This document shows positions 48,052-59,157 of a stretch of DNA of 64,000 nt, one piece after another. Origin of the DNA: Tenebrio molitor. Lineage: Eukaryota; Arthropoda; Insecta; Coleoptera; Tenebrionidae. Each line of letters opens with the position of its first letter. The first letter of the stretch is position 1. A program made the position numbers and the translations under genes. The notes beneath the pieces were generated by a model. The model was not told where the DNA came from. It searched no databases and saw only the letters and a list, made by a program, of their open reading frames with translations. The DNA lies in contig NC_091047.1 of assembly GCF_963966145.1 (NCBI RefSeq), positions 22,754,001 through 22,818,000 on the forward strand, given 5' to 3'.

Positions 48052-48404
48052 AAGTATTAAAAAACAAAACAAAAACAGTTTCACAAAAAGTTCCTTTGTG
48101 ACACTACTTTTAGTTTCATAAAGACTCACTTATGATAGCAAAGCCGAAATAGTTGTTTTAAAATATTTTTTTAAATCATTACTAATCGTTTCAGGTTTTA
48201 AAATTTCGTTAGAATGAGCTTTGTTAGGATACTAAAAAAAAATAAATTACATTTTAAAATCTGGATAGTATGAGCGTTGTTAGGGTAATAAAAAATAAAT
48301 TACTTTATCTACCCTTGCTGTTAAAATGCTACTAGACTTTTTGATTTGAATAGATACACTTTAGCATCTGCTATAGAAAAAATTCATTTTTTCTTTTCAT
48401 TTTC

Positions 48405-48712
48405 AAGGGTTTTCCATGCGGTTTCCTTGTTTTAAAGCATATTTCCTAGAGGTTACTTCGCATTGGCAAACATTTTATAAAATATGATACACGGTGTATT
48501 TTTAAAATGTGCCGAAATTTTACCTACGAGATTGTGGGACAACGTAGAAGACTAAAAGCAACTAAAAAAACCTACCTCAAAAAATAAATGTCATTTTATT
48601 TTTTGAAATGGACCCTTTCACATATATTTTTTCCAAGTTCTGCACGAAGCCAGTAGCTCGTGGTTAAAATTTTGTCACGCATTTCAGTAACACCCTGTAT
48701 ATTTAGTTATAT
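48405..48712 (+). repeat. Third copy of the inner arm of the 37.4-38.6 kb palindrome
   Basis: It includes the palindrome spacer (TTGTTTTAAAGCATATTTCC, GAGGTTACTTCGCATTGG) and one arm through ATTTTACCTACGAG and AAGCCAGTAGCTCG to AACACCCTGTATAT. It shows that the unit exists singly, so the palindrome arose from it by inverted duplication. Confidence 0.8.
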
Positions 48713-48804
48713 ACCGCTTTTCATGTTATGTATCTCTGGAAACGAACACGAAAAAAATATTATCTCTCATCGAAATTTATCGTAATTTATTGATAATATC
48801 ATAA

Positions 48805-48901
48805 AGAGTAGAAGTGAGTCTTTTTGTGCTAAGCCCAGAGATTGAAGACCGAGACGAAGTCGAGCTCGCAACTGGGCGAAGCACAAAACGACCTTCTACT
48901 C
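48805..48901. repeat. Composite palindrome (member k)
   Basis: Arms AGAGTAGAAG with CTTCTACTCT, TTTTTGTGCT with AGCACAAAA, and GCCCA with TGGGC. Tip CGAGACGAAGTCGAGCTCG. Confidence 0.72.
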
Positions 48902-49465
48902 TGAATAATATACAAGTGTATCTGAAATACGTGTGCCAGTGGAAGAATTCGCCAATTTATTAAACTTTTTTCTATAAGATTTTGCAAAACTCGCAAAAGT
49001 TTTCCAACATTTTTGACCCCCAATTTTTACCAAACGAGTCGTTTTGTGTGAATAACTCATCTCTATTTTTGTGTAACAATGTAGAACAATGTAAGTTTTT
49101 TGACAAAACTTCGTTCTATCATAACAGAAAAATTTCGCCCTTATCCATGAGCGGGTGTACATTTTAATGGGTAATTCATTCCACATTTAAAATCTATTTT
49201 TCTATTTTGCACCTTCAACACAGTCAGCGAAGCACTAAAACGGGTTTCGAAAAGGAATTCTTTTCGATACCGGTTTCAGGAACATTTACTTCAATTTTTA
49301 ATGTTGGCAGTGACTCACAGTGACTAGTTGCTAGGTCACTGCACTTCACGACACTTTAAATTTAAAATTTGCAATTGTTCTTCTAGTTACCACTGTTACT
49401 AACCCTTTAAAAAAATTAATTTTCCAGGCATTGTGTTTTAAACTATTTTTTATTATACCTGAATC

Positions 49466-49858
49466 ATAATCCCGGTTTTTGACACTAAAATGCGTGCGAA
49501 AAAGGGCCCTTAAAACACTAAAGCTTTAAGGGTCGCTTAGGTAACAACAAATTCAACTATATTTTGAACAATGGTAAATACACAATTTATAATAGCAACG
49601 AAACAACAACAATTGACCATTTCTATATCAACGATTAATGACACAGATTACTTCGGAAAAGGTATTTCAATTTAATTTTTTTGTTATAATTTTCAGATTG
49701 TAGTGCAGGTATAATAAAAAATAGCGTATGATACACGTTTATAAGGGCCTTTAAAGCACTTGCGACGTTAAAAGCACTCCGCTACGCGTCGTGGTCTTAA
49801 ACTCGTCTCGCGTGCTTTAAAGGCTTCCTTATAAACTTGTATCATAATATACTATTTT
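49466..49858 (+). repeat. Repeat family R1, copy 1, ending in a composite palindrome
   Basis: It contains TTTTTGACACTAAAATGCGT, ACACTAAAGCTTTAAGGGTC, GCAACGAAACAAC, ATCAACGATTAATGACACAG and a closing palindrome: TTTATAAGGGCCTTTAAAGC pairs with TGCTTTAAAGGC...CCTTATAAA, with tip GCACTCCGCTACGCGTCGTG. The ends are AAAATAGCGTATGATAC and GTATCATAATATACTATTTT. About 390 bp. Two more copies lie within 3 kb. Confidence 0.82.
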
Positions 49859-50040
49859 AATTTAAAATTTAAAATAGAGACAAAATAGAAAAAGTATTGC
49901 ATTACACTGGTTTTATAAGGCATATTGTCGCACTTATTTGCTTTATAGCATTCCTCGGTGCGCTCTAAAAAACGCGTACGACAAAATGGTGTCTTACAAA
50001 ACTCGTATAATAAATTCCACAGAGGAACTTCTTCTTTCTT

Positions 50041-50427
50041 CAATCATACAGGAAAATCTGGAGCCTCTATTTTGAAGATCTATTATTTAATTTGGTGTAG
50101 TAGTAAATTTAAGACCTCGTTGATCTCTAGCCCTACAAAACTACGTCTGTCAGTTTGGTCGGTTGACATTTCCTCGAGTTGTCTGGGCACGAAAATTCTC
50201 AACTAGGGCCACGTAGGGGAAACGAACAAGGATCAAAGCTTTCCAGTCCCATTTCGTAATAACACACATAATCAAATCTTAATCTCATCAGAGATCATCT
50301 GAATTGTAAATGAATTCTACAATATCTCATTTTTGTAATTGCAGTTGTGGACATTAAAACCTAAGCAAATGTGGTAAGTCGTGTTATCAAAACTAGACAT
50401 CGTATTTTTTGCTATATATCTTTCATC
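50041..50427 (+). repeat. Duplicated GH1 5' flank at the stub locus
   Basis: 50041-50260 aligns with 60061-60272, and 50290-50427 with 40998-41131 and 60270-60360 (GTTGTGGACATTAAAAC, GTTATCAAAACTAGACATCG, ATATCTTTCATCTT). The GATA site and TATA box of the other copies lie just beyond the point where this copy jumps into exon 2, so the locus lacks both. Confidence 0.8.
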
Positions 50428-50627
50428 TTCTCCTGGTCTAGAATCCTTCCCACGGGAAAAGCTGATCAAGTCAACCAAGCAGGCGGAGAGTATGTACTAC
50501 AAAAACCTAATCAATGCCTTAAAATCAAACGGAATCGAACCATTTCTCACGTTGTACCATTGGGACCTTCCCCAGTCGCTCGAAGACATCGGTGGATGGC
50601 TAAACGAAACGCTAGTCGACTATTTCG
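50428..50627 (+). pseudogene. GH1 stub: promoter flank fused to mid-exon 2
   Basis: The sequence jumps from 5' flank (TTTCATCTT) to exon 2 (CTCCTGGTCTAGAATCC), removing the core promoter, exon 1, intron 1 and the first part of exon 2. What remains matches residues 102-165 of the intact protein (SWSRILPTGKADQVNQAG ... YYKNLINALKSNGIEPF ... YHWDLPQSLEDIGGWLNET). A 4-bp insertion near 50486-50497 breaks the frame after QAGG. The match stops at 50627 (ACTATTTCG), 55 bp before a MITE. The junction shares only TT with both parents, as in simple end-joining. Dead. Confidence 0.88.
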
Positions 50628-50681
50628 TGATTTTTTTTTAATGTCAAGTAGATATTGTGATGTAACATTGTTACTTGTATA

Positions 50682-51015
50682 CCGGGTATCAACCACCAAA
50701 CCTGGCCATAAGCACATTACACATATTAAAATAATATATGAGTTGCTATGAAACACATTAATGTTTCGTCAAATTTGCCCAATAATAATTAAGCATAATA
50801 TTGCTCTGTGATCGTTCTTCCCTTTTCCAAATTTCAAAAGTATTTCTACTTTCTACGTTACCTACATCAAAAGTTTCCTGATGGCATTGTTTGTACGGAT
50901 GATAATAATTATAGCTGTCAATATGACATTACACAATAATATATTTCATAGCAACTCATATATTATTTTAATATGTGTAATGTGCCTATGGCCAGGTTTG
51001 GTGGTTGATACCCGG
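50682..51015. mobile_element. MITE, 334 bp, TA target duplication
   Basis: Near-perfect inverted ends of about 75 bp: CCGGGTATCAACCACCAAAC, CTGGCCATAAGCACATTACA, TTAAAATAATATATGAGTTG, mirrored to 51015. TA at 50680-50681 and 51016-51017. High arm identity suggests recent activity. It lies just behind the GH1 stub. Confidence 0.9.
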
Positions 51016-51311
51016 TATATACATTCATTGACCTGTGTTTTTTTTTAACTGAACATAAGGACTAAGTATGGGCTATGTTCAAGTTTCTAGAAATGTGGGT
51101 TGCATACTCTGCAAATATTGAATCTATCATGACAGCTGTTATGAGGTTAAATGGCGGCGAAACGGCTGCGGCGAAACGTCTCATCGCCTTCTACAAACCA
51201 CTGAGGGTAAAAATCATTCACTCCCGAGGTCCATATACTATTTTTTGCATGACCCAACGATTTTAATTGAAAAAAACAGAAAATCTGTAAATTATCACTA
51301 ACTGTCAAGCT

Positions 51312-51714
51312 AAATCCCTGTTTTTGACACTTAAATGCGTGCGAAAAAAGGCCTTTAAAACACTAAAGCTTTAAGGGTTGCTTAGGTAACAACAAATTCA
51401 CTTACATTTTGAACAATGATAAATAGACCTTGATACACGATTTATGATAGCAACGAAACAACAATTGACCATTTCTATACCAACGATTAATGATACAGAT
51501 TACCTCGGAAAAGGTATTTCAATTTACTTTTTTTGTTATAATTTTCAGATTGTAGTGCAGGCATAATAAAAAATATCGTATGATACACGTTTATAAGGGC
51601 CTTTAAAGCACTTGCGACGTTAAAAGCACTCCGCTTCGCGTCGTGCTCTTCAACTCGTCGCACGTGCTTTAAAGGCTTCCTTATAAACTTGTACCATAAT
51701 ATACTATTTTACCT
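51312..51714 (+). repeat. Repeat family R1, copy 2, ending in a composite palindrome
   Basis: Same order and orientation as copy 1 (49466-49858) with few differences. The tip is GCACTCCGCTTCGCGTCGTG instead of GCACTCCGCTACGCGTCGTG, and the end is GTACCATAATATACTATTTT. Confidence 0.82.
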
Positions 51715-51899
51715 TTCGGTTTTTTCAATTAAAATTTTTGGATCGTGCAAATACATGTGCATAATACGGTGCGATCAATTAAAAAATAAATCAAGTCGGC
51801 GTGTTACCTATGGCAACCCATGTTATAGCATTGGCTCCAAAGCAAGCTCGATTTATTTTTTAAATGATCGCTCGGTAGTATCTGCACCTTGGTACTGCA

Positions 51900-52200
51900 T
51901 GATTGTTACCGTCGGTGCTTTGTAGGACCCTCGGGCTTCGCCTTCTGGCTACAAACTGCACCTCGAGTAAAAAAACAAATTAAAAAGCTTGAGTTGGCTA
52001 TAGTTTTTTGCCCTAGGGGAAAAAGAACCGGTATACTCCATACAATCACGGAGTAAAGTTGCTCATTACAGGTATCCATCAAGGGAGATATGAACATGAT
52101 TTTTCGTGGTTATACACCGAGGGCCTTTGGCCCGAGGTTTATAAGTCAACCGAGGGGAAAAACATGAATATCTCCCGTGGTGCATACAATATTTTATTTT
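51900..52200. repeat. Composite palindrome cluster (member l)
   Basis: Two tips of the common kind occur, CCCTCGGGCTTCGCCTTCTG (51928-51947) and CGAGGGCCTTTGGCCCGAGG (52118-52137), with arms such as TATGAACATGAT and ACATGAATATC and a GAGGGGAAAA word. Pairing is less complete than in the other members. Confidence 0.5.
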
Positions 52201-52259
52201 TTAGTGTCTGTACTTAAAAGTTAAAACTTTCTTAAATTAGTATATTAAAGTATAAGTGG

Positions 52260-52345
52260 ATATTAAGGTCTTTAAAACACGCGCGATTTTTTGAGCACGA
52301 CGGCGCAGCCAGACCAGTTATCCACGAATACTTTACGATATATTT
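52260..52345. repeat. Fragment with conserved palindrome tip (member m)
   Basis: GAGCACGACGGCGCAGCCAG is the reverse complement of the CTGGCTGCGCCGTCGTGC form of the tip, next to TTTAAAACACGCGCG. The right arm is missing, so this is half a member. Confidence 0.45.
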
Positions 52346-52492
52346 TTTAATGTTAAATGAGTTAACATTTAGACTTCACGTTTCTCCGGTCCTCTCGGGT
52401 TTGGTGATGTTTCCATGGAAAAGAGCGTTTTTTAAAGTTCGATTTAAACACGCTCAGGCGTGTTTTAAATGAGCAAAATTGGTTACCAATAA

Positions 52493-52846
52493 AAAAAATA
52501 GTATATTATGATACAAGTTTATAAGGAAACTTGCTACGCGTCGTGCTCTTAAACTCGTCGCGCGTGCTTTAAAGGCCCTTATACACGTGTATCATACGCT
52601 ATTTTTTTTTATACCTCCACTACAATCTGAAAGTTATAACAAAAAAAGTAAATTGAAATACCTTTTCCGAAGTAATCTGTGTCATTAATCGTTGATATAG
52701 AAATGGTCAATTGTTGTTCTTTCGTTGCTATCATCAATTTTGTATCAATGTCTATTTAGGATCATTGTTCAAAATATAGGTGAATTTGTTGTTACCTAAG
52801 CAACCCTTAAAGCTTTAGTGTTTTAAAGGCTTTTTCGGCCTCCCAA
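52493..52846 (-). repeat. Repeat family R1, copy 3 (inverted)
   Basis: Reverse-oriented copy of 49466-49858. It begins AATAGTATATTATGATACAA, has a shortened palindrome part (GCTACGCGTCGTGCTC), then ATCGTTGATATAGAAATGG and ends in CAACCCTTAAAGCTTTAGTG. The shortened palindrome shows loss of one inner arm. Confidence 0.8.
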
Positions 52847-52849
52847 TCT

Positions 52850-53439
52850 GGGAAATATAGCGTTACCTTACACTTTAGGTCAAGGGAGGTGCGATTTCCC
52901 GTACAATGTCAAAAATTTCTAGTGGAATGTGGGAAAAATCTGGTGGAGTACGGGAAAAATGTGCGGACACCGTTGATTTATTCTTTTCACAGTTAATTTA
53001 AAATTAAAGTGTCCATACGTTACTTTAATTTGGTGTAAAAAAACACATTTCCCTGTATAATTTTTCCGATAAATGTGTTTGTTTAATTTATATCGATCGA
53101 AAAAGAAAATAATCGTAACAGGGAAAATGCAACCTATTGGGTTGGCAGCTGTATATGTCAAAAAGTTTGACAATTGTCAGGTATTTCATGAATATCTGCA
53201 AAATTGCACAATAAAACTAAACCACAGAAGTTGATATATGGTTTTGTGTACCTACTTTATCCAGTACTAGCTGTTAGTGCTAAAGTGCAACTGGAAAATA
53301 AAAATATACAAAACATTCTAACCCCAAAATCTTGTATTCACCTGAAGAAAGATGATTCGTTTTCACCAGGAAGTAGTGGTTAAGTACAAGACATTTTAAT
53401 AATTTGCAACATTATTAACATAATTTATTTTGTAAAATT
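52850..53439. other. Gene-free region
   Basis: Nothing recognised; short frames only. Confidence 0.3.
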
Positions 53440-53945
53440 ACAGTTGTAAACATTATTGTTACAATTCTCCCCTTTAGAGAACAATGCAGAAACAATTTGG
53501 TAACTGTCAGCTTTATTACTTCTGGGTTTAATGTCAATATGTTGTACTGGTGCTTCTCTTACGGTACTGGTGATGGAATTGTCTGCTGGTACATAGTTAT
53601 ATTGGAAGCAAGTGCTAAAAATTCAAGTAGATTAAAGCACTGTATCGAAGTTTGTGACACAACTCACCACTGTTTGAGCTGTAGCTGCAACACAGTACAT
53701 TTTGTTTTTGATGTTGAAGGAAGGCCATCAGTCATCACGAATCATTTTAGGAACTTCAATCTTGTGTCCATAGGGCAATCAAGGTTCAAATATTTGTCAA
53801 TTTTATTAATACCAATTTAACCTGACTTCCATATATTTCTTCACAGTTTCAACCCAGTTTGGATTGGTAATGGCAAATGATCTACAAATATTGGTTTTTG
53901 TGTCAGTTATCAATATAATATCTTCTCTTGACATTTTTCATTTTC
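53440..53945 (-). pseudogene. Tyrosine-recombinase-like fragment (catalytic-domain start), tentative
   Basis: On the minus strand an ATG near 53937 opens MSREDIILITDTKTNICRSF followed by AITNPNWVETVKKYMEVR and a stop. The pattern of short beta strand, TKT and R-x-F-x-I fits the segment just after the first catalytic Arg in Crypton/KIAA1958-type recombinases. Further minus-strand pieces down to 53440 (an ASNITMYQQ stretch and Asn-rich words) may be its tail, but the His-x-x-Arg and Tyr motifs were not found. A plus-strand frame of 107 codons (53497-53820) covers the same DNA and has no recognisable domain. Confidence 0.35.
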
Positions 53946-54406
53946 AGAGTATATAACTCCTTTCGGAGACAGGCACCACAAACACCTATTAATAAAACTG
54001 TCTGTAATAAAATATGGTTTATTAAAAATTTGTGAATTAAAGAATAGTTATTACATACTTTCGTGAGAAGAAATTGTCCTATGTAACGTTGTTTCGATTT
54101 TGTGGTAATAATTCAGAATTTAGTCCTGCCACTAGTTGTACTGCCTCTGGTGTCACATTTAACTCACTCTATATTATATACTAGACATTTTTTTCACTCG
54201 ATTAATACACCAAAATCAAATTTTGAAGCACGACCGTGAAAATTTAGCCGGCAAATAATTTGTTAGGAAAAAAACAAATGAGCGGTCACGGTCGTCAAGG
54301 AATTGATTCCACAGCATTCGATTCTTTATTGACGATGTCAAATTCTACAATAAAATTAGTCTTGATTTTTAAAAGATTTAATATTTTGGTCAGCCGAAAA
54401 GTCTAA

Positions 54407-54522
54407 TACAAATGTCGTACGGGACGTATTTTCCGGCCCTCCAACTAATCAGGCACTCGGCTGCGCCATCGTGCCCGAAACCAGTTGTCGTGCCGGAAAA
54501 TTCACATCCCGTACTCTAATGT
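54407..54522. repeat. Composite palindrome (member n)
   Basis: TACAAATGTCGTACGGGA pairs with TCCCGTACTCTAATGTA, and TTTTCCGGC with GCCGGAAAA. Tip GGCACTCGGCTGCGCCATCG followed by TGCC. Confidence 0.75.
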
Positions 54523-54548
54523 AAATAACTATTTCGCACGCATTTAAG

Positions 54549-54685
54549 GGCCAGTTTCATAATAAAAACTTAAAGAGTCGACTTTATCTTAAAGTAACTT
54601 TAATGGATTGTTGCAACAATATGTTTCTATGGTAAATGGTAAACTTTAATGTTAAAGTAACTTTAGGCTGATTATGAAATTGGGG
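54549..54685. repeat. Short MITE-like inverted repeat, about 137 bp
   Basis: GGCCAGTTTCATAAT pairs with ATTATGAAATTGGGG, and TTAAAGTAACTTTAA recurs in both halves. Confidence 0.6.
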
Positions 54686-54798
54686 GTTAGTGTCAAAAAT
54701 ATGTTTTTAAGGTCGTCTCAAGTTAAAAAATCTTGTCAGTGCCAATTACGAGACAAAAAACACCATTACTTTTCAATTGCTTCATTGCCAACAGACTC

Positions 54799-54972
54799 AG
54801 GCCCGGTTGTATAAAGCTTAGTTAACATTGTGTCAGCTAACAACGCGTCAAGTCGGAAATCCGCCCATTTGATTGGCTGATTCAAATAAAATGTTAAATA
54901 TCCTCCAATCAGATCGCTTGACATTATGTTAACTTTAACAACGACTTGACATCGCTTTATACAACCGGGCCT
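54799..54972. mobile_element. MITE, 174 bp
   Basis: Perfect 19-bp ends AGGCCCGGTTGTATAAAGC and complement, then looser pairing (TTAGTTAACATTGTGTCA with TGACATTATGTTAAC; GCGTCAAGTCG with CGACTTGAC). A target duplication is not certain. This type of GGCCCGGTTGTATAAA end differs from the TA-flanked family. Confidence 0.8.
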
Positions 54973-57196
54973 TAGTCATTGTTGATCACGCTGTGGCTGT
55001 ACTGGGAGATTTCTTCAAGTTATGAATGATGATCAACGAACTTCTATCGTTTTATAGGGAATAATTTCGAGCTGAACAACACTTAAATTTCAGGGACATT
55101 TTATCGGTTTCGATACTCACTAGACTCGATTGATGCTGTTGTCGGTTCTATGTAGTATGAACCAGGTACATGATAAAAAAGCTCCTGAAAACACTTCAAT
55201 TTAATAATAATAACAAATTAAATTTATCGCGATTCTATTTGTAAAAATTGATAAAAAATAAAGCTCTAAAATTTCCACAATTAAAAAAACACTACAAAAC
55301 GACTTGATTTTTTATTTTTTTCAACATTACTTGTAATGTCAAATAAGTGTCACTTTTTTTTAAATGGAAACATACAGGCTGGACCATCGTATAGTATATT
55401 TGCGATAAAACCCTTTTTAATTGTAAAAAAAATTGAAATTTAGAAGGCATAATCTTAAATTTCCGCTGTACGAAATGGCCGAATCATTTTTTATAAAATA
55501 AAATAAATGTGCAATTTGACTTTGATAGCGTTTTATTATCAAAGTAACAAAGCAATCCGGATTTTTTTCTTACAATTTCCCCTACAAGACAATGTAGATT
55601 TGGATTATACAAAAGTTGGCATTTAAATTAGGATAATAACTGAATAAATCGACATTTATCAAGTACGAACAAACTAGTAGTATTTTAGGGTAGTATTTTA
55701 AAATGACGGAAATCATTAAACGGTGGTGAAGTTTGATTTACAAGGGCCTCCAATACCTTACAAATTCAGGACCGTACCGCCAGTTATGATTTGCAGCGGC
55801 TTCTTTGGGGTAAGCGACCATTGTCAATCAAGAATTATGACCCATAGAGGGTCCTCAATAAATTACTAACATTATGATACCAAAAATTATTAAATGTCAA
55901 TTAATTTGAAATCATAAAAGTGCTGTTGCAAATGCAAAGTGGTTTTTTGCAACTTTAGTCAACTTTATCTAAAACAGTCTTGATTAATTTAACATTAATT
56001 AAAAAAAATAACAATACTTAATAACGTTGTCCTTTATTGTTTTAATGTTATGTTTATGTATGATTTTTTTTTGGTTTTCAGTCTTTTGTAATTGTTTGTA
56101 CTCCGGAATTTGGAACAAGGCGTGATTTAAAGTTGTACTAGGAAAAGATAGTATTATCATCATCAATATCAGGAAAGCATGAATCACGATGAAATCTTTT
56201 TGAAAAATCACCTGAGAACAACACATTGGTGACACTTGATACATTAGAAACATTTATAAAATAAATATTACTTTTACCTCAAAATTTTACAGTTTTTATT
56301 GTTCGTAAATGACTACAATTTTAAATGTTGTAAACATTAACTTGATGCAGTGTTTACTTTGTTGTATTTTACATCATTTAATCAGTTTTTCCGTTGACCG
56401 CTTGTTAATTTCAATATTAATGAATTCTTTTGTCTAAATTATAGTGTATTAACGGACCTCATTGATACACTATTTTTCACTAATCAACGATTTTTGCGAT
56501 TTTGACGTTTTGATTAAATTTTGATGTATAAACAACCTCGAACATGCATTGTTTGCACTTATAGTCTATCCAGTGATAGATTGTTGACAGTCAAGTATTC
56601 ATTTCACGACTCCCGTACTACGCGAAGAAAATAGTACCGCGGCAAATTTAAAATATCCCACAATGTTACTAAATTACAAAATGAAGTCTTCATACACGCG
56701 TTGAATTAAGATTTTATTTAGGATGTCTCAGAATAAATGTAGGAGACGTGGATGACATATTCTTCGTAAATTCTAATAACGAATTCGAAAGAAAAAGTGC
56801 CCTAGGATAATAATTAACAACGTAAGATGTAGGCTAAAAAATTTATATATGATAATAAATTTATAATGTCACATGAATGTTTTAAAATATTAACTTACGT
56901 TGACATGAATTAATTTTGGGCCAGGAAAATCAAATAACGACAAAACATGTTTACTTCTACATTTTTATTTTTATCTCACCTGGTACAAGAAGCTAACACA
57001 GGTCAGAACCCTGTTCATAATCGATTTTCACTCAAAATGGGGTAAACGTAAACATGGAAAAAACGCATGATTTGAGTGATTTGACCATCTATTTTAGTCA
57101 TGTACCTATAATACTGTCAGTTATCAGGGGTTGAATGTCCCCCCCATCTCGTCTTCAAAACGCTACATCTGCAAATAAACCAAACCCTTTAAATAA
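54973..57196. other. Gene-free AT-rich region
   Basis: No gene, no clear transposon. Short frames only. Confidence 0.35.
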
Positions 57197-58489
57197 CTAG
57201 TCATTACCTAGGTGAAAACTCAAATCACTATCACTATCGTCACTTTCAATGTCAACATTAATCACCAGCTCCTCAACAGACGTATATATCTCTTTTTCAA
57301 AATATTGTCTTATAATTTTATTGGTATGACCTATGTAATGTGTCCATTGTTCGGCAGAGACCCCTTCTAAAGCTGTCCTCCACGCCAAAATTGGATTTTT
57401 GTTCTTCAGAACCTCACTGTCATATGTTCGCTTGGTTTGACTCCATACCATTTCAATCGGGTTAAAAATACAATGATATGGAGGCAAACGTAATGGTTTA
57501 TGACCAGCCTCATGAATAACACGATCCGCTACGTAGACAGGACTTTTATCATTTTGTCTGCATAACTTTAATAAGGTGTCCTTTTTATCTGTCTCAGAAA
57601 AATGGATATTGTTATTTTGAAGCCAGGTCTGTAAATGAGCTTTTCTCCATGCACAAGTTGGTTCCTTTTCCTCCAAGCGACTATGGTAACTGGCGTTGTC
57701 CAGAACAATTATTGATGGTTCCGTCAAAGCAGGTAATAATTTATCTTGCAACCACTCTTCAAAAGTTTCTGCATTCATTTCTGAATGGTAATCCAATGAA
57801 TTCTTTTTGCTTTTGAAGATGAGTCCTGCCCCTTCAATAAAATTCAAAAGTATTGCAAGACTTGAACGTTTGTAATGGTAGATAAATTTTGAAGTGAGCT
57901 CCTGGCCTAAAGTATCCAATGTAACATGCTTTTCTACAATTAAAAATTATTAGTTCTACACACTTAATTTCCTAAAATAATGACCCCAGAAATCTACATG
58001 CAAAATAAACTCATAAATTAAGAAAAAAAAATCTCATTGAATAAAGCACCCTTTCTTCTCTCTTACTCTGATGAACCATGTCATATAAAACAAAACGAAT
58101 TTCTTGTTTAATATTTGGACCCAAATCTGTCGTACTGTTTTTGGACCGTCGCCTTTTAATTTTCTGAGGCTCCTCTTGTACTGCATCTTTGTATTGCAAG
58201 ACTGAGTTCTTACTAATACCCAAACAAAGTGCAGTTACCTACAAAAACAAGACTTAAAATCATGTGTTAGGTGTAAATCATCAACAGTACCTCAACAGCA
58301 GATCCCAAACACAAATTTCTTTCCTTAAAATAGGTGTATGCATTGGCAATCATCTTTTGTGCTGTCACATTACCAGCGACAATAATATAGCTTCTCTTGG
58401 CCTATCAAACAGTTCATTAAAATCAAACGAAAAACCAAGAATCTTACCTTTGACTGAACCGTATTTGTTATATCACTTAGGCCACTCAT
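57197..58489 (-). CDS. Intron-containing Tc1/mariner-superfamily transposase-derived gene, 353 aa
   Basis: Four minus-strand exons splice without a frame break: 58489-58448, 58401-58291, 58238-58067 (donor CAGAGTAAGA) and 57933-57197. Phases 0, 0, 1 fit and all introns are GT/AG. Exon 1 gives MSGLSDITNTVQSK. Exons 2-3 hold a helix-turn-helix (VTAQKMIANAYTYFKE, then VTALCLGISKNSVLQYK) and a basic patch (KIKRRRSK). Exon 4 holds the catalytic part: FKSKKNSLDYHSEMN, IVLDNASYHS (Asp187), RLPPYHCIFNPIEMVWSQ (Glu269) and an acidic C-terminus. Asp and Glu are 81 residues apart, far more than the usual 34-41; I recall a DD82E-type family with such spacing. The segment with the first catalytic Asp (DETW-like) is missing between KKHVTLDTLGQELTSK and IEGAGLIFKSKK, without breaking the frame. 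It is either an in-frame deleted transposon or a domesticated DNA-binding protein. I found no terminal repeats. Confidence 0.75.
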
Positions 58490-58570
58490 TGTTTAAAGAA
58501 AGTTTTTCCTTCGAAAGATTCTTAATTAAATAGTTTATTTTATAACACTTTGACGTCCTACAAACACACG

Positions 58571-58600
58571 CTGACAGGAAGCTGACAGGCACCTGACAGG
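58571..58600 (-). promoter_or_regulatory. Three CTGACAGG repeats upstream of the transposase-derived gene
   Basis: CTGACAGG occurs at 58571-58578, 58582-58589 and 58593-58600, each 11 bp apart, one helical turn. The array lies 80-110 bp upstream of the minus-strand start codon. It could be a promoter element or a subterminal transposase-binding array. Function inferred only from position and periodicity. Confidence 0.4.
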
Positions 58601-59157
58601 TCGGAACCGTGTAGGGTGTAGGAATAAAAAAGGCGCGAACACTGCCAACGTTAAAGCGCATCAACCCAATGTCCCTATTGATTTACATTGTTAATGTCTA
58701 GGGAAATTTCTTTTTTTCACGATATTTGAAAAAGTTGAATCTATGGCTGGATTCACTATACCAACACTGCAGCAGGTAGTGCAGCAGGGTTTTCTATATT
58801 TTATAGCTCCATAACTGCACAATTACAAATTCACTTTTTCAAAAACCGACATTTTTGGTTATAATTCGCATGTCATATTTTTCAAAGGCAACTAGATTTC
58901 CGTAGCAATCGTGATTTTTACGTGAAATTGAATGTGAATGGAGTTGACGTCTTCTGACACTCTTTGTGGAAAAGTGAATAGAAAGTGTTGAAAAATTTAA
59001 AAATGGCCTACCCTGAGGACAAAAAAAGAATGAAGGTATTTATAAGGTCTCATCTTTATGGAAAAAGATGAAATTGGTTTTGATTTGGCTTTAATTTCAA
59101 AATTTGTCACCAAAAAAAAAAAAGTTTGCGGTCAACGAAAAAATTTTGTAATCAACT
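58601..59157. other. Gene-free region
   Basis: Nothing coding is recognised between the transposase-derived gene and the next palindrome. Confidence 0.3.

Noticed and set aside
53497..53820. 107-codon plus-strand frame
   Set aside because: No recognisable domain, and the minus strand of the same DNA carries a better candidate relic.
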